From the NCBI GenBank assembly GCA_027924645.1, contig BSBN01001017.1, positions 7,714,501-7,778,500 of the forward strand: DNA of 64,000 nucleotides, given 5' to 3'. The stretch is from Cunninghamia lanceolata (Eukaryota; Streptophyta; Pinopsida; Cupressales; Cupressaceae). Numbering within the stretch: the stretch's first letter is position 1; each line of letters begins with the position of its first letter. The notes below the pieces were generated by a model. The model was not told where the DNA came from and made no database searches. It saw only the letters and a program-made list of their open reading frames with translations. Positions 10,832 through 21,240 of this stretch are shown in pieces. The position numbers were made by a program, and so were the translations under genes.

Positions 10832-11978
10832 TTGGTGAGTGAACAATGTTTGGTAAATTTTCATATTAGATCTTATCATGATGAATTCTTGTGTGATATT
10901 ATGCCTATGGATGTTTATCATATCTTGTTGGGTAGACCTTGGCAGTATGATAGAAAATCTATACATGATGGGAAAAAGAATACATATACTATAATAGAAA
11001 ATGGGAAAAAAATTACTTTGATTCCTTTGGAAGATGATCCTAAAGATGTGGTATGTAGGAATGCTAGAATCTATTTGGTAGATGGAAGAAATTTTTTGGA
11101 TGGTTTGAAATATGAAAGTATGTGTTATGCCTTGATTCCTAAAATGCCTGAAGTAGTGAAGAAAGAAACTGAACCAGATGAGATAAGAGAGTTGATGACA
11201 GAGTATGAAGACATCATATTAGACAATGTACCTAAAGGATTACCACATATAAGGAGTATTAGTCATCACATGGATCTTATACCAGGAGCAAGTTTGCCTA
11301 ACAAAGTAGCACATAGAATGACACCGTCAAAGAATGAAGAATTGAATAGACAGATACAAGATTTGTTGAGGAAAGGTTTGATCAGAGAAAGTTTGAGTCC
11401 TTGTGCAGTACCTGCAATGCTGGCACTAAAGAAGGATGGAGAATGGAGAATGTGTACTGATTCCAGAGCAATAAACAAGATCATAGTTAAGTATAGATTT
11501 CCTTTACCTAGGATGGATGATATCATGGATTGTTTGAGTGGAGCAAGATATTTCACAAAGATAGATTTAAAGAGTGCATACCATTAGATCAGAATCAGAG
11601 AAGGTGATGAATGGAAGACTGCTTTTAAGACAAATAAGGATTGTATGAGTTGTTAGTGATGCCTTTTGGATTGACAAATGCACCGATTACTTTCATGAGA
11701 TTGATGAATGAAGTTCTAAAGAAATTCTTGTGTAAGTTTGTGATTGTGTACCTGGATGATATTCTAATTTTTAGTACAACAAAAGAAGAACATTTGTGGC
11801 ATATTAGACAAGTTTTGCAGAGGTTGAGAAGAGAAATTGCTGATAAACATCAAGAAGTGTAGTTTCATGAAGGGAGAGTTGGTATACTTGGGATTTGTAA
11901 TTTCTGCGGAAGGATTGAAGATGGACCCCAAGAAAGTAAAAGCAATTGTTGAATGGCCCACACCAGAGAGCATTGGAG
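10832..11978 (+). pseudogene. gypsy reverse transcriptase
   Basis: A frame from 10832 to 11587 contains the end of the protease (DVYHILLGRPWQYD) and RT blocks 1-3 ([41 protein letters not shown]). A single TAG at 11587, where Q follows H in the sister elements, interrupts it. The next piece has [13 protein letters not shown] and the catalytic YLDDILIF. A shift near 11840 leads to VYLGFVISAEGLKMDPKKV and VEWPTPESIGEV. RNase H should follow at 11979 but is absent. Confidence 0.93.
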
Positions 11979-12560
11979 AGGTAGTGAATAGGAGTTTGGG
12001 AAACTTGTTGAGATGTTTGGTTGGAGACAAATCCAGAAGTTGGGATTTGATTCTTTCACAAATAGAGTTTGCATACAATAATTCAATAAATAGGAGTACT
12101 GGAAGAACACTTTTTGAGATTGTTACCAGAGTGAATCTTAGAGGAGTTACAAAATTGAGAGATATTAGTATAGAAGAAAAGAGGAGTGAAGAAGCAGAAG
12201 AATTTGCAGATCATATGAAGACAGTGCATAATCAGGTGAAGAAGCATTTGGAGGATATGAATAATAAGTACAAAGAGAAGGCAGATGAGAAGAGAAGATA
12301 AGGAATTTGAAGTTGGAGATGAAGTGATGGTGTACTTGAGAAAAGAAATATTTCTAATTGGGACATATAACAAGTTAAAGATGAAGAAGTTTGGACCTTG
12401 TAGGATACTCAGGAAATTTGATTCAAGAAATGCATATGAAGTGGAATTACCAGAGACATTGGGTATTTCACCTATTTTTAACATTGTAGATCTTTATCAA
12501 TATCATGAAGTAGAGTTTAGTGACAGCATGGAAGAAGACTTGAAGAAGTAGTTACCATAA
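11979..12560 (+). pseudogene. gypsy integrase C-terminal part, fused directly to RT by deletion
   Basis: Directly after the RT end comes VNRSLGNLLRCLVGDKSRSW, which in elements A and B lies in the integrase just after the catalytic glutamate. Then come AYNNSINRSTGRTLFEI, the long helical segment, and the integrase C-terminal barrel ([36 protein letters not shown]). RNase H, the integrase zinc finger and most of the DDE core are missing. A +1 shift separates 11837-12301 from 12285-12551. The remainder cannot be catalytic. Confidence 0.9.
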
Positions 12561-12574
12561 CAAGCACCAGAATA

Positions 12575-12735
12575 GATTGAAGACATTTTGGATAGCAGAG
12601 TTGGATGCAGCACTAGAGGAAGACAATACAAAGAATATCTTGTGAAGTGGAAAGGCAGACTGGAAGAAGATTCATCATGGATTTCTCAGGCTGAGGTGGA
12701 CCATCTTGGTTCTCCCCTGGCCCCAGCAAAGTGAG
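12575..12735 (+). pseudogene. chromodomain of the gypsy element
   Basis: After a stop near 12572 the frame reads IEDILDSRV, then QYKEYLVKWKGR and DSSWISQAEV, the beta-strand and aromatic pattern of a chromodomain (Y, W, W). In chromoviruses this module at the integrase end is thought to steer insertion to heterochromatin. It defines the element as a chromovirus and matches the equivalent piece in A and B (EYLEYLVTWQGKP). Confidence 0.85.
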
Positions 12736-12772
12736 GGACTCACTTTTTCAATAACCCTAGATATCTGATGCA

Positions 12773-13555
12773 GGAGCATCCCTGGTTCAAGAGCAATCTT
12801 GCATCAACCAAAAAAATTTGTATTTCAGTATGTTTGCATTTCAGTTCTTTCATTTTCTAGTTCAGTTCAGGCAGTTCAGTCAGTAACAATTTTCATCTTG
12901 TGGTCTAGTTTTAGCATTTCACATCTTACAGATCTAGACGTAGCATCTATATTCATTCATCTACATCATATCAAGAATTTAGAGCATTTGATTTAGTCAC
13001 TAGAAAGATATCTCTATTAGAAGGTCAATTGTTTTCTCAGTGCAGAGGATCCTAGCAGTTCCTGATAATCAGCTAAAGGAGAAGGCTTGCGAATCATTCC
13101 TTGACTTGTGGATTTCAGTGACACATCATTCAATGTCCTATGGTTCATGGCTGACCTTCCCTAAGGGTCCATACATTATTCCATTCATTTGAGGAAGTGT
13201 TCTATACATTTAGGTCTGATCTACCTTGAACACATTACAACTCTTCATTAGAGTTTGTGACCTTCCTTGGCTGACGCGGAGGAATTTATTGGTCTAGAAA
13301 TTATATATATTGATGTAATAGATCCCTAGGAAAGGAGTTATCAAGCTATTCATATAAGAAAGATTTGATAGTTTATATTTGTGTGAAGGAGCTTCAAAGC
13401 TCTATCTTGTGCATGTATGCAATCAGGCCTGTGAGCCCTAATTCTAAGCCAACATGTTACCAACTAGATTGTATTTGAATTCTTTGATATATTGAATGAC
13501 TGAATCTGCATTTGTTCCATTTCTATGAGTTGTTTCCATTGTTTTTACTCTTGCC
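12773..13555 (+). repeat. 3' LTR of the gypsy chromovirus (right end uncertain)
   Basis: It begins TGATGCAGGAGCATCCC, which matches the sense-strand LTR start of elements A and B (TGGTGCAGGAGCACCCC) and the solo LTR at 38758 (TGATGCAGGAGGATCC). It lies 38 bp after the chromodomain frame, with a purine-rich AAAGTGAGGGA at 12727-12737. The first 50 bp can fold on TGATGCA/TGCATCA. Where it ends is unclear because a copia-type U5 follows from about 13560. Confidence 0.6.
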
Positions 13556-13559
13556 GCAC

Positions 13560-13945
13560 AGTCCAGACAGTTCATTCAGTGAACCCTCCGACCGTGACTG
13601 CACCACCTTCTATCTCTTTCTTTCTTTAGGCAATGAGCCTGTCTGCAGTGAGAATCCTTGGATAGTGAGTCCTTTTGGGTAGTGATCCCTAAGTTAGTGA
13701 TCCTGTTTTGTAATTTGGTATTGTTACTACATAATATATTATGAGCTAACACTAGCCGTGGTTTTTATTTTTGGGTTTTCCACGTAAAAATCCTAGTGTT
13801 CATGTGTCATGCCTTGTGGTTGTTCATGCTATGTTTAATTTGCTTTAATTTTGTTGAATGGAAAAATGAATTAATGATTTAATGAGTGTATGATTTAAGA
13901 GAATATTGATTCACCCCCCCTCTTAGTATTCTAAGTGTTCAACAA
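13560..13945 (+). repeat. U5 end of a plus-strand copia LTR
   Basis: The order is an AGTGAG/AGTGAT array with about 16-bp spacing (13648-13702), then GTGGTTTTTATTTTTGGG and GTTTTCCACG, then ATTCACCCCCCCTCT and a final TTCAACA. The same order is seen on the minus strand of the copia LTR at 5119-6476 and of the solo LTR at 19227. No internal copia sequence follows, so this is a solo LTR or fragment. Its left border was not found. Confidence 0.65.
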
Positions 13946-15604
13946 ACCCAACTTTTTATGCATTTTGTTGGCTTGTTTGTTTCCCTTTACTTTTGGGCGA
14001 TATGGTAAAAACCATTAGAAAATGTATGTTATGATCTTATCCTTGTCATGTCAAGATCTTGAAATATAGATCAAAATTTTTAAAGTTAGAATTTCTTGTC
14101 ATGAATCCTATAAAGTGAAAGAGAATAAAATTCGAAGCAGGTTTGCCTTTTGAAGCACTAGGAAATTCCCTAAGATTAGGAAGTTATGCTCGATCAAAGT
14201 TTAGTCAAATGGTATTAGAGATGTTCACATTATCCTAGCATCTAGAAATTAACTGAATGTCCTAATCACAAATTTTCTAAGAAAAACCAAATATCCAGAC
14301 ATTCACAAATGTGTGGATGTCAAATTTAACTCATTGTGCTTGCTGAATGTCGTGCGCATAAAGTCACATAGTATGGACACTAGCAGGTATGCATGTTAAC
14401 TTAACATCTGGACCTTAACTTAATGTCCAAACATTTTTTAATATCATAATGACATGTCCTGATTGACTTTTCAACTAGACTTAAACTATGGACATTACGC
14501 TTAAACATTTAACATCTAGACCTTACCCCAACATCCTGATGACATCATCTAATCTCACCATAGAGAAATAACAAAAGATGATGACATCATCTAGACCTTA
14601 AGAGGATGGAACATTTAACATTTCTTAACCTCTAGGCATTAACTTAATGTCCAAACTTTTGCCAATATCCTTATGATGTCATTTTTTCCTCTAGCTAAAA
14701 GAACCACCTCAAACTCTGACATCATCAACACATTAGACCCAAGGATTTTTTCATAAGGCCTAACATCTGGATATTTCTTAATATCCCTATCCTTGCTAGC
14801 TATAACGATAAATTAATACATGCCATGAACTAGTTTGACAATGCCACATGACATAGATTTGACTTTTCAAAGGTAGACATCTTAATGTCCATACATTTAA
14901 GATCAAAGGTGAATGCCTTATGATGTTAACCTCTTGATACCCATTCCTTAGTCATCATTGACCAAACATCTGCATGACGTCATCTAGATGTATGGATATT
15001 CCAACAAGGAAAGCATATTATTCAAATATCTAGACCTTCATTTATATCCTGACCTTGCAATTAATACCACGAAAAGGGGCCATTGGCCATTCAAAATTTC
15101 AAATTAGAAGCTGCCACCTATAGCGATCTTATGGAACTTTAAATTGATGTCCATACCTAATGAATTTAGCATTAATTACACCCCAATTTTACAATTTTAA
15201 TGCATAAAAGGAAAATCTTGATCATTTTAAACTCACCTAAGCATTCATAAGAAAGATTTACAGAGCTCTAACAAATTACAACAACTATTGTGGAAACCTT
15301 GATCTTGAACGGAACGGTGTGCATATTCAACAACATCTAGTAAATAGTGAATATCTAGTGTAGAGTGCACATCCAGATATCTTTAATCAGGTTTTCACTT
15401 AGTAAAAAATGTATGTAATGGTGAAGCCCTACTTTTATCATTTATGGTAACATAGTAAAAGGTAAATTTTTTAACTAGGGTAAATCTTAGTTGCATATAC
15501 ATGTATTGTGCTCTATAAATGATGAAATGTGAGTATATTGAGAAAATTAACATGAAACCAATAACGTGAAATGTATCTTGAGACATATACATCTATCATT
15601 GTAG
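13946..15604. other. non-coding region with dispersed ACATCTGGAC / TTAATGTCC words
   Basis: No coding sequence is supported. From about 14200 to 15170, words such as AACATCTGGACCTTAACTTA, TTAATGTCCAAAC and GATGACATCATCTA recur at irregular 50-100 bp spacing, like an old tandem repeat. The end (15585-15604) reads ATCATTGTAG before the next frame, which could be a splice acceptor. This may be the 5' region of the decayed element that follows. Confidence 0.5.
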
Positions 15605-18600
15605 GATACAATTGAGCTTAGGAAGCTCAAGAATGAGGCAGAATTCAAGACCGCCATGTTTGCATTGCCAAGAGGCATAGGTTTCTATTTTGGGAAAATA
15701 GGTGATACTCATGCATGCAATATAGATGTAGATGAATGGACGACAAGGTCTATTCAAGGTAGTGGACATCCAATTTTACAAAAGATATATATTTCTTGGA
15801 TGTGGCATGCAGGAGGATTCTCATATGTGGCAGACGCCATTGAACTGATAGTGGCTTGTGCAAAAAATTACAATAAGGAGAATAGAAGAGTAGAGAAAGA
15901 TGGCAGGGTATATGCAAATTTCTCTATGAAAGTAATTACAAAGGCATTTCATTTTCTTTTAGATCCTAACCTTTTCAAGATAAATCTTGAGGACCTAGAA
16001 AAACACTACTGATTGTAAGAAGATAATATTCTCATGATGGAGAGCACAGGGCAATAATGTCAAAGCATCAACCAAATTGCCAATTAATTTGTATAAGTTT
16101 GACTTCACTCTAGAGGTTCAATATATGATGTTGATGTTGAGTTAGATGAGGGGGCAAGGCTAATGCTAGAAGTTTTGAGCCTTGGATGTATGGATTGATA
16201 AGGATGGTGGAGACAACAAACACCTAGATTCAATGGGCATCCTTGATCTGTGACAACTTGGGCTAGAACATGAGGATATTTGGAGGCAAGAATTGCCTAT
16301 TTTATATGAATTCATATGTTATATATGCATGTGCTATACAATCAATGTTCTCTGGCATGCAAACAGTCGGCAGGGTAGGCATAAATCCAGGAGATGTGAA
16401 CATATGGGATCATTATCCCCAGCTCACAAGGAAAGCCTCCACTCAGCATTATAGGAGGGTTAATGATTGTTTTATTATGCATTTGGTTTGATTGATGGAC
16501 AATGATAGAGAAAAGAGGCTGAGATCTAAAGCCCAAGCAATGGTCACAAGATGGAATGATTCAATGGGCAAACCTTCATGTTGCCAAGGTATCCCATGGA
16601 TAAGATCATATTACTAGAACTAACCAAGCAAATTATGCCATCATATGAGGCATATATGGTGAAGAAAAAAAGGGGTAATGTCAAGTTTCCTTTACTTGTG
16701 GGATTGTATATATGCCCATCCATCGAATGTGCTAAACATTTAGAAGCAGATTTGTGTATGCTTCAGTTACAACCATTCTCCCTAGCCAGATATTATGATC
16801 CCTATCATAGAATGGAGAGGTTTGTGAGTAGGACGTTGATACACCAAGTGCACCTAGAGGACTATTGGGTAGATTTCCCTAATGTCATAGAAGTTAGGAG
16901 GAGTTACCAAAGGTTAACTCTCAACCAAGTATGAGCATTGGACTATTTTGACATCCCTCCTCAATTACATTTTGATGATGGCATGAGGATATCTAAGGAA
17001 TATGAAGACAAGAAGGTCTATCATGAGATTATTTCAGTTCCCAACATTCACTTATATTCGGATGGAATGATTCAATGGGCAAACCTTCATGTTGCCAAGG
17101 TATCCCATGGATAAGATCATATTACTAGAACTAACCAAGCAAATTATGCCATCATATGAGGCATATATGGTGAAGAAAAAAAGGGGTAATGTCAAGTTTC
17201 CTTTACTTGTGGGATTGTATATATGCCCATCCATCGAATGTGCTAAACATTTAGAAGCAGATTTGTGTATGCTTCAGTTACAACCATTCTCCCTAGCCAG
17301 ATATTATGATCCCTATCATAGAATGGAGAGGTTTGTGAGTAGGACGTTGATACACCAAGTGCACCTAGAGGACTATTGGGTAGATTTCCCTAATGTCATA
17401 GAAGTTAGGAGGAGTTACCAAAGGTTAACTCTCAACCAAGTATGAGCATTGGACTATTTTGACATCCCTCCTCAATTACATTTTGATGATGGCATGAGGA
17501 TATCTAAGGAATATGAAGACAAGAAGGTCTATCATGAGATTATTTCTCCTCCTGACTGGAGCTAGCTAGAGGTAAATTCTATTGACCTCATTATGGCTAG
17601 GGTTATGAAGTTAACCAGAACATGGGTAGATCAACAATTAGCTACCCTAAAAGCAAAAGGAGTGGTCATAATAGTGGATAAGAAGAGGAAGAGGAAAGAG
17701 TTTCTTGAAGTAAAATATGATGATTTCTTAATCCACAAGAGGCAAATTATAGACACTAATTTGGCCAATCCTACAACAAAATAAGTTGCACAGTTTACAA
17801 CTAATGGCATTACTATAGCTAGAAGGCTGACTCCACAGAAAGAAAAGGATCCTATCTCAATGATTGTACCAACTGCCAGACAGGTAGAAGAGCCTAGGGT
17901 GACATATGAGGACATGGAAGATGAGGAGGATGAAATACCTTTGATAAAGAAAGGGAAGGGTCAGGATATCTTGCAAGGAACAAGTATTCTAAGGCAAAAG
18001 AGAGGACAAGCACTAGTGATGAGAGGATCAACCAGTAAGAAGCCTAAAGTCTTGACTAAGAAGGTGAAGAGTTCACCAAAATGGAGATGATGTTTGCCAC
18101 TGAGAAACCAAAAACATATAGAGTTGCAAAATCCATGGTGCTAAAGAATAAGGATGTAAATACAGTGCAAACTAAGTTCCAGCATGATGTTCCTATTCCC
18201 ATGATTATGAAGTTCAAATATGAGAAATCTTAGGAAGCAAGAGAGGAAGTGAGAGAGAGAAGGTGAATGACTCGTCCTTGCCACTAGATGAAACTATTGA
18301 TCTTATAGATGATGATGTGACCAGGGAGGTGACATCTAGTCCCATGGAGAGCTTGATCAAGAACACTATACTAACTCCTCAAGGTACACCACAAGTGTTA
18401 AAATGTAACAGAGATGAGGATGAAATTGAAAATCTTGAGGCAATGGCAAAGGACATTGGGTTGGATACATTGATAGGTAAGGTCACCATCCCAATAGTAA
18501 TTGATTTGACATATGATGGAGCTGAAGAGGAAGAAAAGGATAAAGTCGTGGATGATGTGCACACTGGTAATGATGGTACAAGTGTAGATATGGAAGTCCA

Positions 18601-19226
18601 TATAGAGGTGCCTCCACAACATAATGTTCATCATAGTAAAGAGGGACATGTTGAAGCAAAGGATAAAGAGCAACAAGTATTGACATCTGGACAAATAGGT
18701 CCAATGATCACATCTAGATCCCAGGATCCAAAAGATACAGAAAGGTTAGCATCTGGACATGAAGGTGCACAGAGTAAAAGTGAAGAGGACGAGGTAGAAA
18801 AGAAAGTAGATGGTGGTGACCAAAGCATACATTAGGATATCCAAGATCCTAGCCACCAAGGACCTGATATAGGCACTCCTCATCCTTAGAATTATCAGCA
18901 TGCACAAGATCAAAATATAGAGATGCATCAAGATATGCATGTGGATGCAAACAAACAACATGAGGATGTCTAGACCAATATGCCTATTAGTCAAGAGCTG
19001 GAAAAAGAGATATCCAAAGATCAGGATATGACATCCAGAGATGCTGCAAAAGACCAAAATCAGCAAAAAATACATGAGGTTTCAACTTATGGGGACCAAT
19101 AGAAGAATGTCAATCTAGACATTCCTAAAGATTAGAATGTAGAAATACAAGATGCTCACATTGAGTGGACTAGCCAACAAGGGTAGATGTTGAGTGCGCT
19201 GCATTGGCTAGCACATGAGGTAAATC
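15605..19226 (+). pseudogene. decayed long ORF of an unrecognised element, first part
   Basis: I do not recognise this protein. Reading runs from DTIELRKLKNEAEF through 15656-16012 (YANFSMKVITKAFHFLLDP). After a broken stretch (16013-16577) a frame from 16578 stays in register to 18090, apart from single stops. It contains a 118-codon block present twice and a basic VDKKRKRKEF segment. From 18263 to 19226 the product would be acidic and glutamine-rich. Stops are mostly TAG. No RT, integrase or protease motif is visible. The frame is cut at 19226 by a solo LTR and resumes at 27351 in a register one base off. It may be the gag-like or accessory ORF of a non-autonomous LTR element. Confidence 0.6.
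16550..17546 (+). repeat. perfect 486-bp direct tandem duplication with 25-bp spacer
   Basis: 16550-17035 and 17061-17546 appear identical base for base, including the shared TGA that ends the 118-codon frame (16578-16934 and 17089-17445). The spacer 17036-17060 is AGTTCCCAACATTCACTTAT plus 5 bases and is not present after the second copy. The copy in contact with the rest of the ORF is the right one, since its frame continues to 18090. It is either a recent duplication or an assembly artefact. Confidence 0.95.
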
Positions 19227-19474
19227 TGTTGGAATACTAAGGATCATTGAGAGGGGGGTGAATCAGTGATCTAATAAAACTAATTCTTCAAAAAAAGATC
19301 TTCTCACAATAGTACCAAAATAATATAACATGATCATGAAACACAAGACAATTACATCAAGGCATGAAAGCATTAATAAAGCACAAGAGACATATATGAA
19401 CATCACATAACACAAATGATTGATTGGAAAACACCAGAAGAGTAAAAACCACTATGAACATGATCTCCATTAAG

Positions 19475-19620
19475 CATCACTAGAAAACCTCACTAGTTAC
19501 AATCTATGCCTCACTGGCAAACCTCACTAGTTACAGACTATGCCTCACTAGCAAACCTCACTGGTTACAGTCTATGCCTCACTAGCAAACCTCACTAGTT
19601 ACAATGTGTGCCTCACTGAC
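19475..19620 (-). repeat. 34-bp tandem repeat, four copies plus a partial
   Basis: Units start at 19475, 19509, 19543 and 19577, exactly 34 bp apart, with a partial fifth at 19611. Each contains two CCTCACT words and a GTTACA word; units differ at a few positions. The array is in the U5-side part of the solo LTR. Confidence 0.9.
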
Positions 19621-20186
19621 AATAGCTCTTATAACAATCTAAGAATAAAAACAAGAAAAATATTTAGAGGGTTTCTCTATTTCAATTCAAATCTTTTATC
19701 AATCATATTGTCTCTACATATCTCCTTTTCTACCTTATGTCAATTCATCTACCTTTTTCTTTCATTCATCAACTACATATCTTCATCTGTATAATGCATA
19801 CTCAAAAACACTTATACCATCTGCATAATTCACCTGCATAATGTCCTCATACTCTGCATATCTTCTTCTTCATGATTCATAGTCAGAGATACTTTCACCA
19901 TCTGCCAATTTTCATCCCACACTGATACCCTTTTTCTTCATATTTCACCTACATCAACATCTCTTTCTCTACATATTTCATAGTCAAAAATCCATTCTCT
20001 CAATCACCTAACTCATACATATATTCTCATTCGAAAACCACTATTTTTTTTAATGAAAATGCAATTTATCTATTTAAATAAAATAACACTTCAGAAAAAA
20101 ATAATGGATGGTTAAAAGGTACACCCCAAGAGTCACATGGGCTAAGCCTAGAAATATCTAGAACAAAGTATCAAAGGGTACAAGAC

Positions 20187-21240
20187 CTATATAAAAAAAA
20201 AAGAAAAAATAGAATTAAGTAGCCAATGCCATTCCTGCAGATGGTAGATCCATGTCATTTGGTTTCCCCCAAATGTCCGCAAGGTCTGGGTTGACATCAA
20301 GCATAGCCTAGCCATCTTCATTTTCCTGTTCTTCTTTTTGAACATTTGGCTCCTCGTGCTAAAGTGAGATAGCCAAATTAACCGAGGGAAAACCTTAGTA
20401 TTATCCCACCCTATAGATGGTGGATGTGAAGAACCAGGAGCATTCCAACCTGCATTGTCCATTGCAGGCCAACCAACATTACTTGCATTATCCATAACAA
20501 GCCACCCCACGTTATCCCCAGCTACACTAGCAGCACAACCAGAGGTCCATCCACACAGACATGGAGAGGCCGAGTGCCTACACCAGTGAGAACTGCGATG
20601 TGGAGTAGGCTGGGAGCAAGGCTAAGAATCTCTGGTCAAACCACTTCTACATCTGTTAGGAGCGCGAGCTCTGACAGAAGATGGTGAGGGAGTAACATGA
20701 GCCACAGTGAAGGGAGCATTCCCCCAATGATCCAACAACTCTTGTAAGTGAGCCACTTCCAAGGCAACTTTGTTATATTGCACTTGAATCTGTAGGAGAA
20801 CATTAGAACAGATAATAGTCTTAATGTACAAAGAAACATTAGTTCCAATTTTACTTTCTAAAAATATACAAGAATTATGATCTTTCCATAATGCAAATAA
20901 AATCTCCACCTTGAAAATATGACAGATTTGAGTAATTTTTTTAGGAAACCTGGGTGAATCACCCAGCAGGATGATTTGTCAGGTTAATGGCTCAGGTCTG
21001 AAAGGCTGAAAAAAATCATGAATCCATATCTAGAATTGTTGAGCTTTGGTGCAATACCAGAAGAGATGCTAAATCATTTTAGCCTATCCACAAAAAGGGT
21101 AATGAGGATCCTAGACCCCAAGGTGAAATAGCCTAGTACCAACAGGCAAGCCTTGAAAGAGAATGCACCAGGGAAAAGGAGCAAGTTTTGGCTCAAGAAT
21201 GGCAGACCAAATAGTTTTAAACTTGGAATGCCAAAGACTT
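20187..21240 (-). pseudogene. LINE 3' end and zf-RVT domain
   Basis: Between about 21000 and 21240 the minus strand reads a degenerate zf-RVT region (W..IL.P.K..F.W plus a HLFWYC-like segment), the zinc-binding module found after RT in plant LINEs. The part from 20187 to 20900 has short open pieces with no clear domain and resembles the low-complexity tail found in plant LINE ORF2. Confidence 0.55.

Noticed and set aside
19475..19620. 34-bp array as a CRISPR
   Set aside because: Units are contiguous without unique spacers and lie in a copia LTR of a plant-like genome.
20045..20060. Target site duplication of the LINE
   Set aside because: The sequence beside the poly-T was compared with the right border near 25555 and no convincing repeat was seen.
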